From the NCBI RefSeq assembly GCF_900112195.1, contig NZ_FOKR01000020.1:1-64000 (forward strand): a stretch of 64,000 bases of DNA, given 5' to 3'. The stretch is from Butyrivibrio sp. YAB3001 (GTDB lineage: Bacteria; Bacillota; Clostridia; Lachnospirales; Lachnospiraceae). Position 1 is the stretch's first letter. Each line of letters opens with the position of its first letter. The position numbers and the translations under genes are program-made. The notes under the pieces are model-generated. The model ran no database searches. It was not told where the DNA came from and worked only from the letters and a program-made list of their open reading frames with translations. Below are positions 17,627-27,199 of the stretch, one piece after another.

Positions 17627-18376
17627 TTGGCGGATAAGATCACAAATTTTGAAGACTACAAGAAAAAAGGCAGCGTCGAAGATACCGACATTGATATACA
17701 AATAGAGGATCCATATAATTTTTTTAACGAGCAGGAACGCGAAGAATACTTTCAGGAACGCCAGAAAGAAGCCAATGCTGAGGCGCTTAAAAAAGAAGCT
17801 GAAAGAGAAGAGATTATAGAAGCAAAAGAAAAAGAGGAGCCTCGTAATGGAGATGAATCAGAAAAAGAGGCATCTCTTTCTTTTCGTGAGAAAAAATCAG
17901 GAAAAAGGCGTGAGGCAGTAAAAAGAGAAGAACCTGATAGTTATGAGGATGATTATGATGAAGAGGCTGATGAGGAAGAAGCTTCAGAAGGAGGATTCCC
18001 AATTGAGCTTTTTATCAGAATATCATCGATAATAACCGGAATAGTAATTTTAATTTTACTTGGAATTGTTGTGAAGGTTAAGTTTATTGATAAATACTTT
18101 GTAAAAGACCCTGACGAGGTGCAGACGGTTGTAGCTGCGCTCCCTGCAGGGTATATAGAAAAGAATGATACAGTTGTCGTTACGGCTGCTGTGAGCCTTA
18201 ACTTAAGAAGTGTTGATAACAAAGACAGCGACACGACCATTGTCACATCAGTATCTAATGGCACAGAACTAAAAAGACTGGCAGTGAAGGAAGATGGCAC
18301 ATGGGCTCTTGTGGAGTACAATGGCTCTAAGGTATATGCATCAATGAAATACCTATCAGTTAAAGAAAGCAACTAA
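17627..18376 (+). CDS. Membrane protein with SH3-like C-terminal domain
   Basis: The 249-residue product starts at TTG 17627 (AGAGGTG upstream). Residues 1-125 are highly charged, Glu/Lys-rich and probably coiled coil. One membrane segment lies near 128-150. The outside part ends in a bacterial SH3-like domain (about 180-247; VSLNLRS...GTELKRL...WALVEYNGSKVYASMKYL), a fold that commonly binds cell-wall peptides. No function is known. It probably shares a transcript with trmB and trxA. Confidence 0.75.
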   Translation: MADKITNFEDYKKKGSVEDTDIDIQIEDPYNFFNEQEREEYFQERQKEANAEALKKEAEREEIIEAKEKEEPRNGDESEKEASLSFREKKSGKRREAVKREEPDSYEDDYDEEADEEEASEGGFPIELFIRISSIITGIVILILLGIVVKVKFIDKYFVKDPDEVQTVVAALPAGYIEKNDTVVVTAAVSLNLRSVDNKDSDTTIVTSVSNGTELKRLAVKEDGTWALVEYNGSKVYASMKYLSVKESN

Positions 18377-18386
18377 TACAAATTAA

Positions 18387-18836
18387 TCAACGACTTCTTG
18401 TGTGCAGCCAACTATAAAATTTGTCAACTGCCATACATAGATTATCACTTGTTCGTGTAAAGGAATCAGCATGGGATAATACTTCCGAGAGAGTTGTATC
18501 TTTGGCGTACTCAGCGATTCTTTTACCGCAAGTTTCTTCAAGAGCATGACAATCCATATTAATTAGCAGTGTATTGTGCATCCCGTTAAGAGTCTTATGT
18601 AATTCGGGATATTTTTTTTGCACAATATCAAGCTCATCAAGGATCTGTTCACGGCTCTGAAGGCAGAATAAAAGATAGATGGATTCCACAATCTCAGGTG
18701 GTTCTATCTCATCCTGATAGGAATTATCTTCGTAACCATCCTGTGTGGCATAATATTCACAGATTTCCTGTACAAGAGTGCCGATTTTGTCATTATTATA
18801 TAGTTTTTGTAGTTCGTTGAATTTTTTTTCGCTCAT
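18387..18836 (-). CDS. Hypothetical protein, helical
   Basis: The 149-residue product has no family I recognise. It is acidic in the first half and predicted helical throughout, without signal peptide or membrane segment. Its stop lies 10 bases from the convergent SH3 gene, and its start is 49 bases from the divergent murI. The intact frame and codon use like its neighbours support a real gene. Confidence 0.6.
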   Translation of the reverse strand: MSEKKFNELQKLYNNDKIGTLVQEICEYYATQDGYEDNSYQDEIEPPEIVESIYLLFCLQSREQILDELDIVQKKYPELHKTLNGMHNTLLINMDCHALEETCGKRIAEYAKDTTLSEVLSHADSFTRTSDNLCMAVDKFYSWLHTRSR

Positions 18837-18885
18837 AAAAATAGATTAATTGTTTTTTTATAAAATGTAAAGACAGGACCAGAAT

Positions 18886-19704
18886 ATGAAAATAGGAATT
18901 TTTGATTCCGGAATAGGCGGATTGTCGGTATTGCATGAGGCTTATCACAGAATTCCGGGGCAGGAGTATATTTTTTATGCTGATGTGGACCATGTTCCTT
19001 ATGGACTAAAGACTCCACAGCAGATAACTGAATTTGCAATTGAAAACACAGAGTTTCTCATTGAAAAAGGCGCACAAGCACTTGTGGTCGCATGTAATAC
19101 TGCAACGAGTGTTGCTATTAAGGAACTGAGAAATCGTTTTGATATACCGATACTTGGAATGGAGCCTGCTGTTAAGCCTGCTGTTGAGGGCACTGAGGAT
19201 AAGCGGATCATGGTAATAGCAACACCTGTTACTATCAGAGAAGATAAGTTAAAAGACTTATTGCACAGGGTTGATGAAGAACACAGGGTTGATCTTCTTC
19301 CAATGCCAAAACTTGTTGAATTTGCCGAAAATGAAGAATTTGATTCAAATGAGGTTGTTGACTACATTACAGAGCAATTCAGCAGATTTGATAAGTCTGA
19401 ATATAGCGCACTGGTACTGGGGTGCACGCATTTTAACTATTTTAAACCGATATTCAGAGAAATTTGTGGAAAAGAGACACTGCTAATTGATGGGAATTAT
19501 GGTACAATACATCACCTGGCAGATGTTTTGGGATTGCCATTCAATTATGACCAAGATAAAGAGGTGTATTTTGAAGATTACCACAATATGTTGTGTCAAG
19601 AGAAAACCGAATATTATTTTTCTAAAAATTTTGTAAAAAATATAGAAACGCTGGAACGCTTGAAACGACTGCATAATCGGCTGGAGGCAGTTCGAAAAGT
19701 CTGA
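18886..19704 (+). CDS. murI: Glutamate racemase
   Basis: The 272-residue product has GIFDSGIGG (4-12, Asp7), VACNTAT with catalytic Cys70 and VLGCTHF with catalytic Cys180. It converts L- to D-glutamate for peptidoglycan. Length and motifs are typical. The promoter region is short, shared with the divergent hypothetical gene. It stands apart from other cell-wall genes. Confidence 0.95.
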   Translation: MKIGIFDSGIGGLSVLHEAYHRIPGQEYIFYADVDHVPYGLKTPQQITEFAIENTEFLIEKGAQALVVACNTATSVAIKELRNRFDIPILGMEPAVKPAVEGTEDKRIMVIATPVTIREDKLKDLLHRVDEEHRVDLLPMPKLVEFAENEEFDSNEVVDYITEQFSRFDKSEYSALVLGCTHFNYFKPIFREICGKETLLIDGNYGTIHHLADVLGLPFNYDQDKEVYFEDYHNMLCQEKTEYYFSKNFVKNIETLERLKRLHNRLEAVRKV

Positions 19705-19751
19705 TTTTATCGGTCTTGAATTAATCAAAATGTTGTATTATTATTATATTG

Positions 19752-19791
19752 TAACCACAAGATGTAGTTACCGAAAGGAATCTTGTGGTTA
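19752..19791 (+). other. Hairpin between murI and nrdD
   Basis: TAACCACAAGAT and ATCTTGTGGTTA form a perfect 12-bp stem with a 16-base loop. No T run follows, so it is not a standard terminator. The rest of the 19705-19965 interval holds a smaller AAAAAACT-ATA-AGTTTTTT hairpin near 19924-19943 and the nrdD ribosome site; no NrdR box was convincing. Confidence 0.5.
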
Positions 19792-19965
19792 TATCTATGA
19801 TTAGAGATACGCTGACTAAAGTCTTTTTCAATTTCAGCTTACGAAAAACTGACAGGATCAGTTTTCAATAAATATATTCATTGCTTGATATTCACAATTA
19901 TTAAATAAATATTTGAGCGGGCAAAAAACTATAAGTTTTTTATATATTCTTAGAAAGGGGTTACT

Positions 19966-22197
19966 ATGAAAATCATTAAGAGAAGCGGCAAAGAGGTTGC
20001 TTTCGATGTTAGTAAAATTTCATCTGCGGTAGAGCGCGCAAATAACGAGGTTACTGAGGAGAGAAGGCTGACAGCAGGTCAGATCAGTGACATTGCCACA
20101 AGTGTAGAAAAACAGTGCGCGACACTTACAAGAGCAGCCAGCGTTGAGGAAATCCAGGATATGGTAGAGGATGGCCTTATGAAGCTGGGGAAATTTGATG
20201 TAGCAAGAAAGTATATTACATACCGCTACAAACATGCACTCATCAGAAAATCCAATACAACTGATGAGCAGATCATGTCTCTTATTGAATGCAGCAACGA
20301 AGAGGTTAAACAGGAGAATTCCAATAAAAACCCCACTGTCAACAGTGTTCAGAGAGATTATATGGCAGGAGAAGTCTCCAAGGATATTACTAAGAGATTT
20401 CTTTTACCTGAGGATGTGGTTAAGGCACATGAAGAAGGACTTATCCATTTCCATGATTCAGATTACTTTGCACAGCATATGCACAACTGCTGTCTTGTAA
20501 ACCTTGAAGATATGCTACAGAATGGAACTGTCATTTCTGAGACAATGATTGAGAGACCAAAGAGCTTTTCAACTGCCTGCAACATTGCTACACAGGCAAT
20601 TGCACAGATAGCAAGTTCACAGTACGGCGGACAGAGCATCACTCTTTCACATCTTGTTCCATTTGTAGATGTGAGCAGACAGAAGTTCCGCAAGGAAGTA
20701 GCGCTTGAGTTTGAAACAGCCGGCGTTAAAGTAAATAAGAAGCAGGTAGATGATATCGCAGAGATGCGTGTGAGAAAAGAAATCGAGAGAGGATGCCAGG
20801 TTATTCAGTATCAGGTCATCACTCTTATGACTACAAACGGTCAGGCTCCATTTATCACTGTTTTTATGTATCTTGATGAAGTTCCTGAAGGACAGCAGAG
20901 AGAAGACCTCGCCATGGTTATAGAGGAAATGCTTAAACAGCGTATCCTTGGCGTTAAGAATGAAAAAGGCCAGCTTATAACACCTGCATTCCCTAAGCTT
21001 ATTTATGTACTTGATGAGGATAATATCCATGAGGATTCCAAGTACTGGTATCTGACAGAGCTTGCTGCTAAATGTACTGCAAAGAGACTTGTTCCTGACT
21101 ATATTTCTGCCAAGAAGATGAAGGAACTCAAGAAGGGTGATGTATATCCTTGCATGGGATGCAGATCTTTCCTTACTCCTGACAGCGAGGAAAATGCAGA
21201 AGGTCTTTGCAACAAGGGAAATAAATCTCATGCTCAGAATTTCAATGAGGGAGATCACAAGTATTATGGTCGTTTCAATCAGGGCGTAGTAACAATCAAT
21301 CTTGTTGATGTTGCATGCTCTTCATATAAGAGCGAGGAGAAGTTCTGGGAAATCCTTGAAGCAAGAACAGAACTTTGTAAGAGAGCTCTTATGTGCCGTC
21401 ACAACAGACTTTTAGGTACACCTTCTGATGTGGCACCAATCCTTTGGCAGAACGGAGCTCTTGCAAGACTTCAGAAGGGGGAAGTAATTGATCCGTTATT
21501 GTTTGGAAATTATTCAACTATTTCACTTGGATATGCTGGTCTTTGCGAGTGTACCAAGTATATGAAGGGTGTTTCCCACACAGATAAGAAGGGAAAAGAA
21601 TTTGCTCTTAAGGTAATGCAGTTCCTTAATGATAAGTGCGCTAAGTGGAGAGCTGAGACAAATATTGCATTTTCACTTTATGGAACACCACTTGAATCAA
21701 CAACTTATAAGTTTGCTAAGTGCCTCCAGAAGAGATTTGGAATCATTCCTGAGGTAACAGATAAGAACTACATTACAAATAGTTATCATGTACATGTAAC
21801 AGAGCAGATTGATGCATTTACAAAGCTTAAATTTGAATCTGAGTTCCAGGCTCTTTCACCTGGAGGAGCTATCAGCTATGTTGAAGTTCCGGATATGAAC
21901 AGCAATATTGAAGCTGTAATATCTGTTATGAAGTATATTTACGAGAATATTATGTATGCAGAGCTTAATACGAAGTCAGATTTCTGCCAGTGCTGCGGAT
22001 ATGATGGAGAGATTAAGATTGTTACGGATACGGATGGAAAGCTTATCTGGGAGTGTCCTAACTGTGGAAACCGCGACCAGAGCAAGATGAATGTGGCAAG
22101 ACGTACATGTGGTTACATCGGAACACAGTTCTGGAATCAGGGCCGCACACAGGAAATCAAGGAGCGTGTGCTTCACATGAGCAATCCTAAGATCTGA
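19966..22197 (+). CDS. nrdD: Anaerobic ribonucleoside-triphosphate reductase (class III)
   Basis: The 743-residue enzyme has an N-terminal ATP-cone (about 1-92) for allosteric control, the large catalytic barrel, a C-terminal zinc site (CQCCGYDG.., CPNCGN) and the glycyl radical segment RTCGYIG (713-719, radical Gly716). It makes deoxynucleotides under anoxia and needs the activase NrdG, encoded at 22573. The ribosome site is AAAGGGG. The unusually long spacer to nrdG contains a large inverted repeat. Confidence 0.97.
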   Translation: MKIIKRSGKEVAFDVSKISSAVERANNEVTEERRLTAGQISDIATSVEKQCATLTRAASVEEIQDMVEDGLMKLGKFDVARKYITYRYKHALIRKSNTTDEQIMSLIECSNEEVKQENSNKNPTVNSVQRDYMAGEVSKDITKRFLLPEDVVKAHEEGLIHFHDSDYFAQHMHNCCLVNLEDMLQNGTVISETMIERPKSFSTACNIATQAIAQIASSQYGGQSITLSHLVPFVDVSRQKFRKEVALEFETAGVKVNKKQVDDIAEMRVRKEIERGCQVIQYQVITLMTTNGQAPFITVFMYLDEVPEGQQREDLAMVIEEMLKQRILGVKNEKGQLITPAFPKLIYVLDEDNIHEDSKYWYLTELAAKCTAKRLVPDYISAKKMKELKKGDVYPCMGCRSFLTPDSEENAEGLCNKGNKSHAQNFNEGDHKYYGRFNQGVVTINLVDVACSSYKSEEKFWEILEARTELCKRALMCRHNRLLGTPSDVAPILWQNGALARLQKGEVIDPLLFGNYSTISLGYAGLCECTKYMKGVSHTDKKGKEFALKVMQFLNDKCAKWRAETNIAFSLYGTPLESTTYKFAKCLQKRFGIIPEVTDKNYITNSYHVHVTEQIDAFTKLKFESEFQALSPGGAISYVEVPDMNSNIEAVISVMKYIYENIMYAELNTKSDFCQCCGYDGEIKIVTDTDGKLIWECPNCGNRDQSKMNVARRTCGYIGTQFWNQGRTQEIKERVLHMSNPKI

Positions 22198-22233
22198 GAT
22201 GGGTCCCTGTGTGACGATTGTTGTTTCTAGGAC

Positions 22234-22424
22234 GTCATCAGACCGGTGGGCAGCTTTGAAATGTTTGTGTTCGTCTGCGCAGTGATTTACTAAAATTCAA
22301 AATCGAAGGAAGGTCTCCTTTCAGCGCTGTTCAAAACAGTCGACCTTCCTTCGATTTTTCATTTTGTAAATCATCTTGCTCGTCCGAGAACTGCACATTT
22401 CTAAGCAGCCCACCGGTCTGATGA
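22234..22424. repeat. 190-base imperfect inverted repeat between nrdD and nrdG
   Basis: The outer arms (22234-22264 and 22394-22424) are 31 bases each and match at 29 positions, including GTCATCAGACCGGTGGGC. The inner arms (about 22282-22315 and 22342-22375) pair over more than 30 bases with small bulges, including AATCGAAGGAAGGTC. The whole can fold into one long hairpin with a loop around 22316-22341. CTGCACATTTC occurs in the right arm (22391) and again at 22434. No open frame lies in it. It fits a small non-autonomous element or a structured intergenic repeat; 22425-22572 otherwise shows nothing recognisable. Confidence 0.8.
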
Positions 22425-22572
22425 CTGTTCGTCTGCACATTTCAAAATTGATTACCAAGATATGGCTGACATGACAGCGCAGATATCATAGATATGCTGT
22501 AAGAGCGATATTATCTGTGATAGAATAGGCAATAAGCGGTTAGGATGTTTATAAATAAACGGGGTGTAAAGC

Positions 22573-23124
22573 ATGAATTACGGGCAGATTTATTATAATG
22601 ATGTGGCAAATGGTGTTGGGTGCAGGACGGCTTTGTTTGTATCAGGATGTACGCATCATTGTAAGGGGTGCTTTAATGAAATGACATGGGACTTTAATTA
22701 TGGAGTTCCTTATACGAAAGAGGTTGAGGATGAGATAATTGAGTCTTTAAAACCGGAATATATAGCAGGTCTAACAATTCTTGGCGGGGAACCGATGGAG
22801 ATTGTCAATCAGAAGGAGATAAGGCCTTTGATTGAAAGAATAAAGAAGGATGTGCCAAGAGCGACTATCTGGATTTATTCAGGATATTTATGGGAGGAGC
22901 TGACAGATCCTGCAAATACGAGATGTCATGGCGAAGATACTGACGCGATTCTTGGGATGATAGATGTTCTTGTGGATGGAGAGTTTGTGCTTGATAAAAA
23001 GAATCTTATGTTAAGATTCAGAGGGTCTGAAAATCAGAGAGTGATTGATGTGAAGGAGTCTTTAGCGAAAGGAACTGTTGTATTATCCAAGTACAATGAT
23101 AAAGATACATCAAGGCTAGTGTAG
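22573..23124 (+). CDS. nrdG: Anaerobic ribonucleotide reductase activating protein (radical SAM)
   Basis: The 183-residue protein has the radical-SAM cluster motif CTHHCKGC (Cys26, 30, 33), the FNEMTWDF segment and ILGGEPM. It makes the glycyl radical of NrdD using S-adenosylmethionine and a 4Fe-4S cluster. GGGGTG precedes the start. It lies 375 bases after nrdD, farther than usual, because of the inverted repeat between them. Confidence 0.95.
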   Translation: MNYGQIYYNDVANGVGCRTALFVSGCTHHCKGCFNEMTWDFNYGVPYTKEVEDEIIESLKPEYIAGLTILGGEPMEIVNQKEIRPLIERIKKDVPRATIWIYSGYLWEELTDPANTRCHGEDTDAILGMIDVLVDGEFVLDKKNLMLRFRGSENQRVIDVKESLAKGTVVLSKYNDKDTSRLV

Positions 23125-23296
23125 CTGTTATAAATTAATGCGACTATGCGCTTGCTAAATATAAATCTGCACATTGTATTAAGTTATCGATGGTCATAAA
23201 TAATAATATACACGTATAAAGAAACTCATGGATACGATAAATGCTAATTGATCTGGTAATTTTATAGTTGTTGTAATAAATCATGAAATGTATAAA

Positions 23297-23350
23297 ATCC
23301 CTAAGGAAGGTTTAAGAATCAAAATAAAGTCTGCCTTAGGGTTTTTTATT
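23297..23350 (+). terminator. Rho-independent terminator in the nrdG downstream gap
   Basis: ATCCCTAAGG pairs with CCTTAGGGTT, with a 27-base loop, followed by TTTTTATTTTT. The rest of the 351-base gap from 23125 to 23475 shows no gene; the stretch after the terminator would hold the promoter of the next gene. Confidence 0.8.
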
Positions 23351-23475
23351 TTTATGGTGTAAAGATTGTAATTGATGCTACCGATATACAAAATGAGAAA
23401 CCTTGTAAAATGGATTTGAAATGTGCATAGATCATCATTTTTATAAAGTGATGATAAGCGTCAAGGAGGATGCGT

Positions 23476-24621
23476 ATGTCCATAGGTATTCTTAATAATT
23501 ACAGTCAAAAATCAGGAATTAATTCTCGAAGATATTCTCAAGGCAGTATTCTGCAAAAATCGGCGGAAAAAAGTGAATCACATGATGAGAGCGGGGCTTT
23601 AAGAAAGCTTGAGTATGAAAATAGAGTGGCAGCCAGGCAGAAAAGTGTAGTTGATCAAAATATCAGCTATGCGGATCAGCTTCACGCATCAAGAACGAAG
23701 GCAAAAGAGGTAGCTCTTGAAAAAAAGAGAGTTCAGTATAGCTTTAAAAAGATTTCTTCTCAGATAATCAGAAGTAAGAATTCTGTGAGCGCAAGGAAAG
23801 CTGTTCAGGCAGCAAAGCGGGAAATCCAAAGGCTTAAGAGGCTTAAAGGAAGCGGCGAATATGATGAAGAGGAATTGCAGCTTGCTATTGACCATGCAAA
23901 GTCTATGGAAAAGGTGGCAAAGAAAAAAGTTGTGCATCTTGAGCAGGAAGAGATGGTAGAAAGGCATGGGAAAGGCCTTTCAGGAGCGCTGGAAGAGCTT
24001 GAAAAAGAAAGAGAAGAAAAGCCTGAAGATGAAAGTTTAAAGGACTTAGAAGATGCTGAGTTAGACGAGCTTGCAGGAGAGTATTCGGATCAGATGGCTG
24101 ATTCTGAACTTGAAGAGATAAATGATGAAATAGCTCAGATGATGGAAGAATATCAGTATGAGATGAAGCTTGAAATGCAGGAACTTATGAAGGAGCTTTC
24201 ATCTGACAGAGAAGCAGCTATAGCACAGGCTCAGGAATCTATGTCACAGTATGTAGAAGAATTATCTGATGAAATGTCAGAAATGCTTGAAGAAATGGAT
24301 TTAACAGAACTGTCAGAATCGCTGTATGCTCCTGATCCAAACATGTCTGATGATGACCTTAAAATGCTAAAGATTAAGCACCGCACCAAGGAAATGAAGG
24401 AAATTGCTGAGGCGGATAAGGATTATTTAAAAGGTATTATGGAGCATGAAAAGAGTAAGGCTGCAGGAGGTGCAATGCCAACAGGGCCTGTTTCTTCACC
24501 ATCACCTGTAAGTTCCTCATCTGCACATAAAATAACTCCTATAATATCAATGCCTGGCGCAGCAGCAGGCGGAAATCAGGTTGCACCAACAGTTACAGGT
24601 GGATTTGATGTATCGGTCTAA
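23476..24621 (+). CDS. Coiled-coil protein of unknown function
   Basis: The 381-residue product is cytoplasmic, with no signal or membrane segment. Long charged helices fill about residues 70-330 (repeated Glu/Lys heptads, many Met and Glu near 215-280), and the C-terminal 50 residues are Pro/Ser/Gly-rich. I recognise no domain. AAGGAGG followed by six bases sets the start at 23476 rather than the ATG directly abutting the SD at 23470. It is flanked by terminators or long gaps, so it is probably transcribed alone. Confidence 0.7.
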   Translation: MSIGILNNYSQKSGINSRRYSQGSILQKSAEKSESHDESGALRKLEYENRVAARQKSVVDQNISYADQLHASRTKAKEVALEKKRVQYSFKKISSQIIRSKNSVSARKAVQAAKREIQRLKRLKGSGEYDEEELQLAIDHAKSMEKVAKKKVVHLEQEEMVERHGKGLSGALEELEKEREEKPEDESLKDLEDAELDELAGEYSDQMADSELEEINDEIAQMMEEYQYEMKLEMQELMKELSSDREAAIAQAQESMSQYVEELSDEMSEMLEEMDLTELSESLYAPDPNMSDDDLKMLKIKHRTKEMKEIAEADKDYLKGIMEHEKSKAAGGAMPTGPVSSPSPVSSSSAHKITPIISMPGAAAGGNQVAPTVTGGFDVSV

Positions 24622-24673
24622 AAACGACTTAGCTGTTGCTAACATTAGCAAAAAGGTTTACCATATCTTTAAG

Positions 24674-24688
24674 TGAGAATTATTTTCA
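24674..24688 (+). promoter_or_regulatory. Fur box upstream of feoAB
   Basis: TGAGAAT-T-ATTTTCA is a 7-1-7 palindrome differing from the Fur consensus TGATAATNATTATCA at two positions. It lies three bases before the AAGGAG ribosome site of the ferrous iron transporter, where a bound repressor would block the transcript. Confidence 0.65.
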
Positions 24689-24703
24689 TTAAGGAGTAAT
24701 ATT

Positions 24704-27124
24704 GTGACTTTAAAAGACATAAAAACAGGCAAGAGTGCCAGAATAATAAAAGTTGGCGGAGAAGGAGCTCTTCGCCAACATTTTTTGGATATGGGTGTAA
24801 TCCCGGGGGTAAAGGTCAAGGTTGAAAAGCTTGCACCTATGGGAGACCCCATGGAAATAGTTATACATGGCTACAAGCTGACTTTAAGGCTTGCTGAAGC
24901 AGCTCAGATTGAAGTAGAGGAATATGAGCCTTCAGCAAATAAAAAAATCGGAGCTGAGAATTTAAATGCTTCAAAGAGTGATAAGAATTCAGTTGATGCG
25001 GCCATGGATATGGATGAAAATACGGAAACATCGGGTGATTTTAAGACAAAGCATCCCGGTCTTGGAGAAGATGGTATTTATCACAACAAGGATCATGAGA
25101 ATCCACTTCCTGAAGGGACAACACTTACTTTTGCGCTGGTTGGAAATCAGAACAGTGGAAAAACAACTCTTTTTAACCAGTTGACCGGTTCAAAGCAGCA
25201 TGTTGGTAATTTTCCGGGTGTTACAGTCGACCGAAAAGATGGTGAGATAAGGGGAGTTAAAAATACCCTTGTGACAGATCTTCCGGGTATATATTCGATG
25301 TCCCCGTATACAAGTGAAGAGATAGTTTCACGAAATCATGTACTTCAGGAAAAGCCAAAGGCTATCATAAACATTGTTGACGTAACAAACATAGAGAGAA
25401 ATCTTTACCTTACAATGCAGCTTCTGGAGATGGATGTACCGACCGTTGTTGCGCTCAACATGATGGATGAGCTTACAGGAAATGACGGCGCAGTTGATAT
25501 CAATGCAATGGAAGAAATGCTTGGAACGCCTGTTGTTCCAATAGCTGCTGCAAAGAATGAAGGTGTAGATGAGCTTATATCTCATGCGGTGCATATTGCC
25601 AAGTATCAGGAAAAGCCGATTGAGCAGGATTTTTGTTCGAAGGATGATAATGGCGGCGCTGTGCACCAGTGTCTGCATGCAGTAATGCATATGATCGAAG
25701 ATCACGCAGAAAAAGCAGGTATACCTCTTAGATTTGCTGCGAGCAAAGCAATCGAAGGCGATATGCTGATAATTGATAAGCTCAGACTTGATGAAAATGA
25801 GAAGGATGCACTTGAACACATCGTATCTCAAATGGAAAAAGAAAGAGGCCTCGATAGAAGCGCAGCGATAGCTGACATGCGTTTTTCTTATATCAAGAAA
25901 GTCTGCAAAAGATGTGTTAAGAAACCAAAAGAAAGCAAGGAACAGGCAAGAAGCAATCAGATAGACAAAGTTCTCACAGGAAAATACACTGCAATACCGG
26001 TATTTATCCTGATCATGGGACTTGTCTTTTACCTGACTTTTAATCTTATTGGTCCGTTTTTCCAAGGGATTCTTGAAACAATAATTGACTTTGGAAAAGA
26101 AAAAGTGGACGCGATATTTGATGCGACCAATGTAAATGAAGTTCTCAGAGGGCTGGTTATTGACGGTATTTTCGAAGGTGTGGGCAGTGTACTTAGCTTC
26201 ATGCCCATAATCGTGACATTGTTCTTTTTCCTATCTCTCATGGAAGATAGCGGATATATTGCAAGAGTAGCATTTGTCATGGATAAGCTCCTTAGAAAAA
26301 TAGGACTTTCCGGGCGAAGTATGGTTCCGCTTCTTATTGGCTTTGGATGTACTGTTCCGGCAGTTATGGCAACAAGGACGCTTCCAAGTGACAGAGACAG
26401 GAAAATGACAATTATACTTACACCGTTTATGAGCTGTTCGGCGAAGCTTCCTATTTACGCCTTTTTTGTAAGTGCGTTTTTCCCGGGAAAAGGCGGAATT
26501 ATAATCACAGCGCTATATGTGTTTGGAATCATCATAGGCATACTGATGGCTCTTTTGTCAAAAAAGACTGTATTTAAGGGGGAAGCGGTTCCATTTGTTA
26601 TGGAACTTCCAAGCTACCGACTGCCAAGTCCGAGAAGTGTCATGCAGCTTATGTGGGAAAAGTCTAAAGACTTTTTGCAGAAAGCTTTTTCAATCATATT
26701 TATTGCAACAATTGTTGTATGGTTTTTGAGTAAATTTGATCTGTTGTTTAACTTTGTAAGCGATTCACATAGCAGTATTATGGCGATGATTGCAGGCTTA
26801 TTAGTGCCGATCTTCAAACCGCTTGGCCTCGGCGACTGGAGAATCTGCACATCCCTCATCAGTGGATTTATTGCAAAAGAAAGTGTTGTAGCAACAATGG
26901 AAATTCTTTTTGAAGGACAGGTTGAAAGCGCGCTTAGCACAATCGGAGCTGCAACAATGTTAACATTTAGCCTTTTATATACACCATGTGTGGCTGCAGT
27001 GGCATCAATCAAAAGAGAACTTGGAAGAAAATGGGCTGTGGGAGTTGTGCTGTGGCAGTGCGTTATTGCATGGATTGTAGCGCTGATTGTTAGACTTATA
27101 CTGATGCTATTGACAGCTATGTAA
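24704..27124 (+). CDS. feoB: FeoA-FeoB fusion, ferrous iron transporter
   Basis: The 806-residue protein begins at GTG. Residues 1-73 form a FeoA-type SH3 domain and 74-140 a linker. The FeoB GTPase follows with GNQNSGKTT (147-155), DLPG (192-195) and an NMMD specificity motif, then the membrane permease with Gate motifs (SGRSMVPLLIGFGCTVPAVM; CSAKLPIY). It imports Fe2+ driven or gated by GTP. FeoA and FeoB are usually separate; fusions occur in some Firmicutes. The Fur box directly upstream suggests iron repression. Confidence 0.95.
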   Translation: MTLKDIKTGKSARIIKVGGEGALRQHFLDMGVIPGVKVKVEKLAPMGDPMEIVIHGYKLTLRLAEAAQIEVEEYEPSANKKIGAENLNASKSDKNSVDAAMDMDENTETSGDFKTKHPGLGEDGIYHNKDHENPLPEGTTLTFALVGNQNSGKTTLFNQLTGSKQHVGNFPGVTVDRKDGEIRGVKNTLVTDLPGIYSMSPYTSEEIVSRNHVLQEKPKAIINIVDVTNIERNLYLTMQLLEMDVPTVVALNMMDELTGNDGAVDINAMEEMLGTPVVPIAAAKNEGVDELISHAVHIAKYQEKPIEQDFCSKDDNGGAVHQCLHAVMHMIEDHAEKAGIPLRFAASKAIEGDMLIIDKLRLDENEKDALEHIVSQMEKERGLDRSAAIADMRFSYIKKVCKRCVKKPKESKEQARSNQIDKVLTGKYTAIPVFILIMGLVFYLTFNLIGPFFQGILETIIDFGKEKVDAIFDATNVNEVLRGLVIDGIFEGVGSVLSFMPIIVTLFFFLSLMEDSGYIARVAFVMDKLLRKIGLSGRSMVPLLIGFGCTVPAVMATRTLPSDRDRKMTIILTPFMSCSAKLPIYAFFVSAFFPGKGGIIITALYVFGIIIGILMALLSKKTVFKGEAVPFVMELPSYRLPSPRSVMQLMWEKSKDFLQKAFSIIFIATIVVWFLSKFDLLFNFVSDSHSSIMAMIAGLLVPIFKPLGLGDWRICTSLISGFIAKESVVATMEILFEGQVESALSTIGAATMLTFSLLYTPCVAAVASIKRELGRKWAVGVVLWQCVIAWIVALIVRLILMLLTAM

Positions 27125-27199
27125 GAATGATTTCTGATTGTTACGAAGAATTATGAGAACGCATTATGCGAAACAATCTATAATACATTAGAATTGAAT

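Noticed and set aside
19860..19925. NrdR boxes before nrdD
   Set aside because: AT-rich stretches resemble them loosely, but no pair fits the consensus and spacing.
20647..21258. 203-codon frame antisense to nrdD
   Set aside because: It is a shadow frame opposite conserved NrdD codons with no domain.
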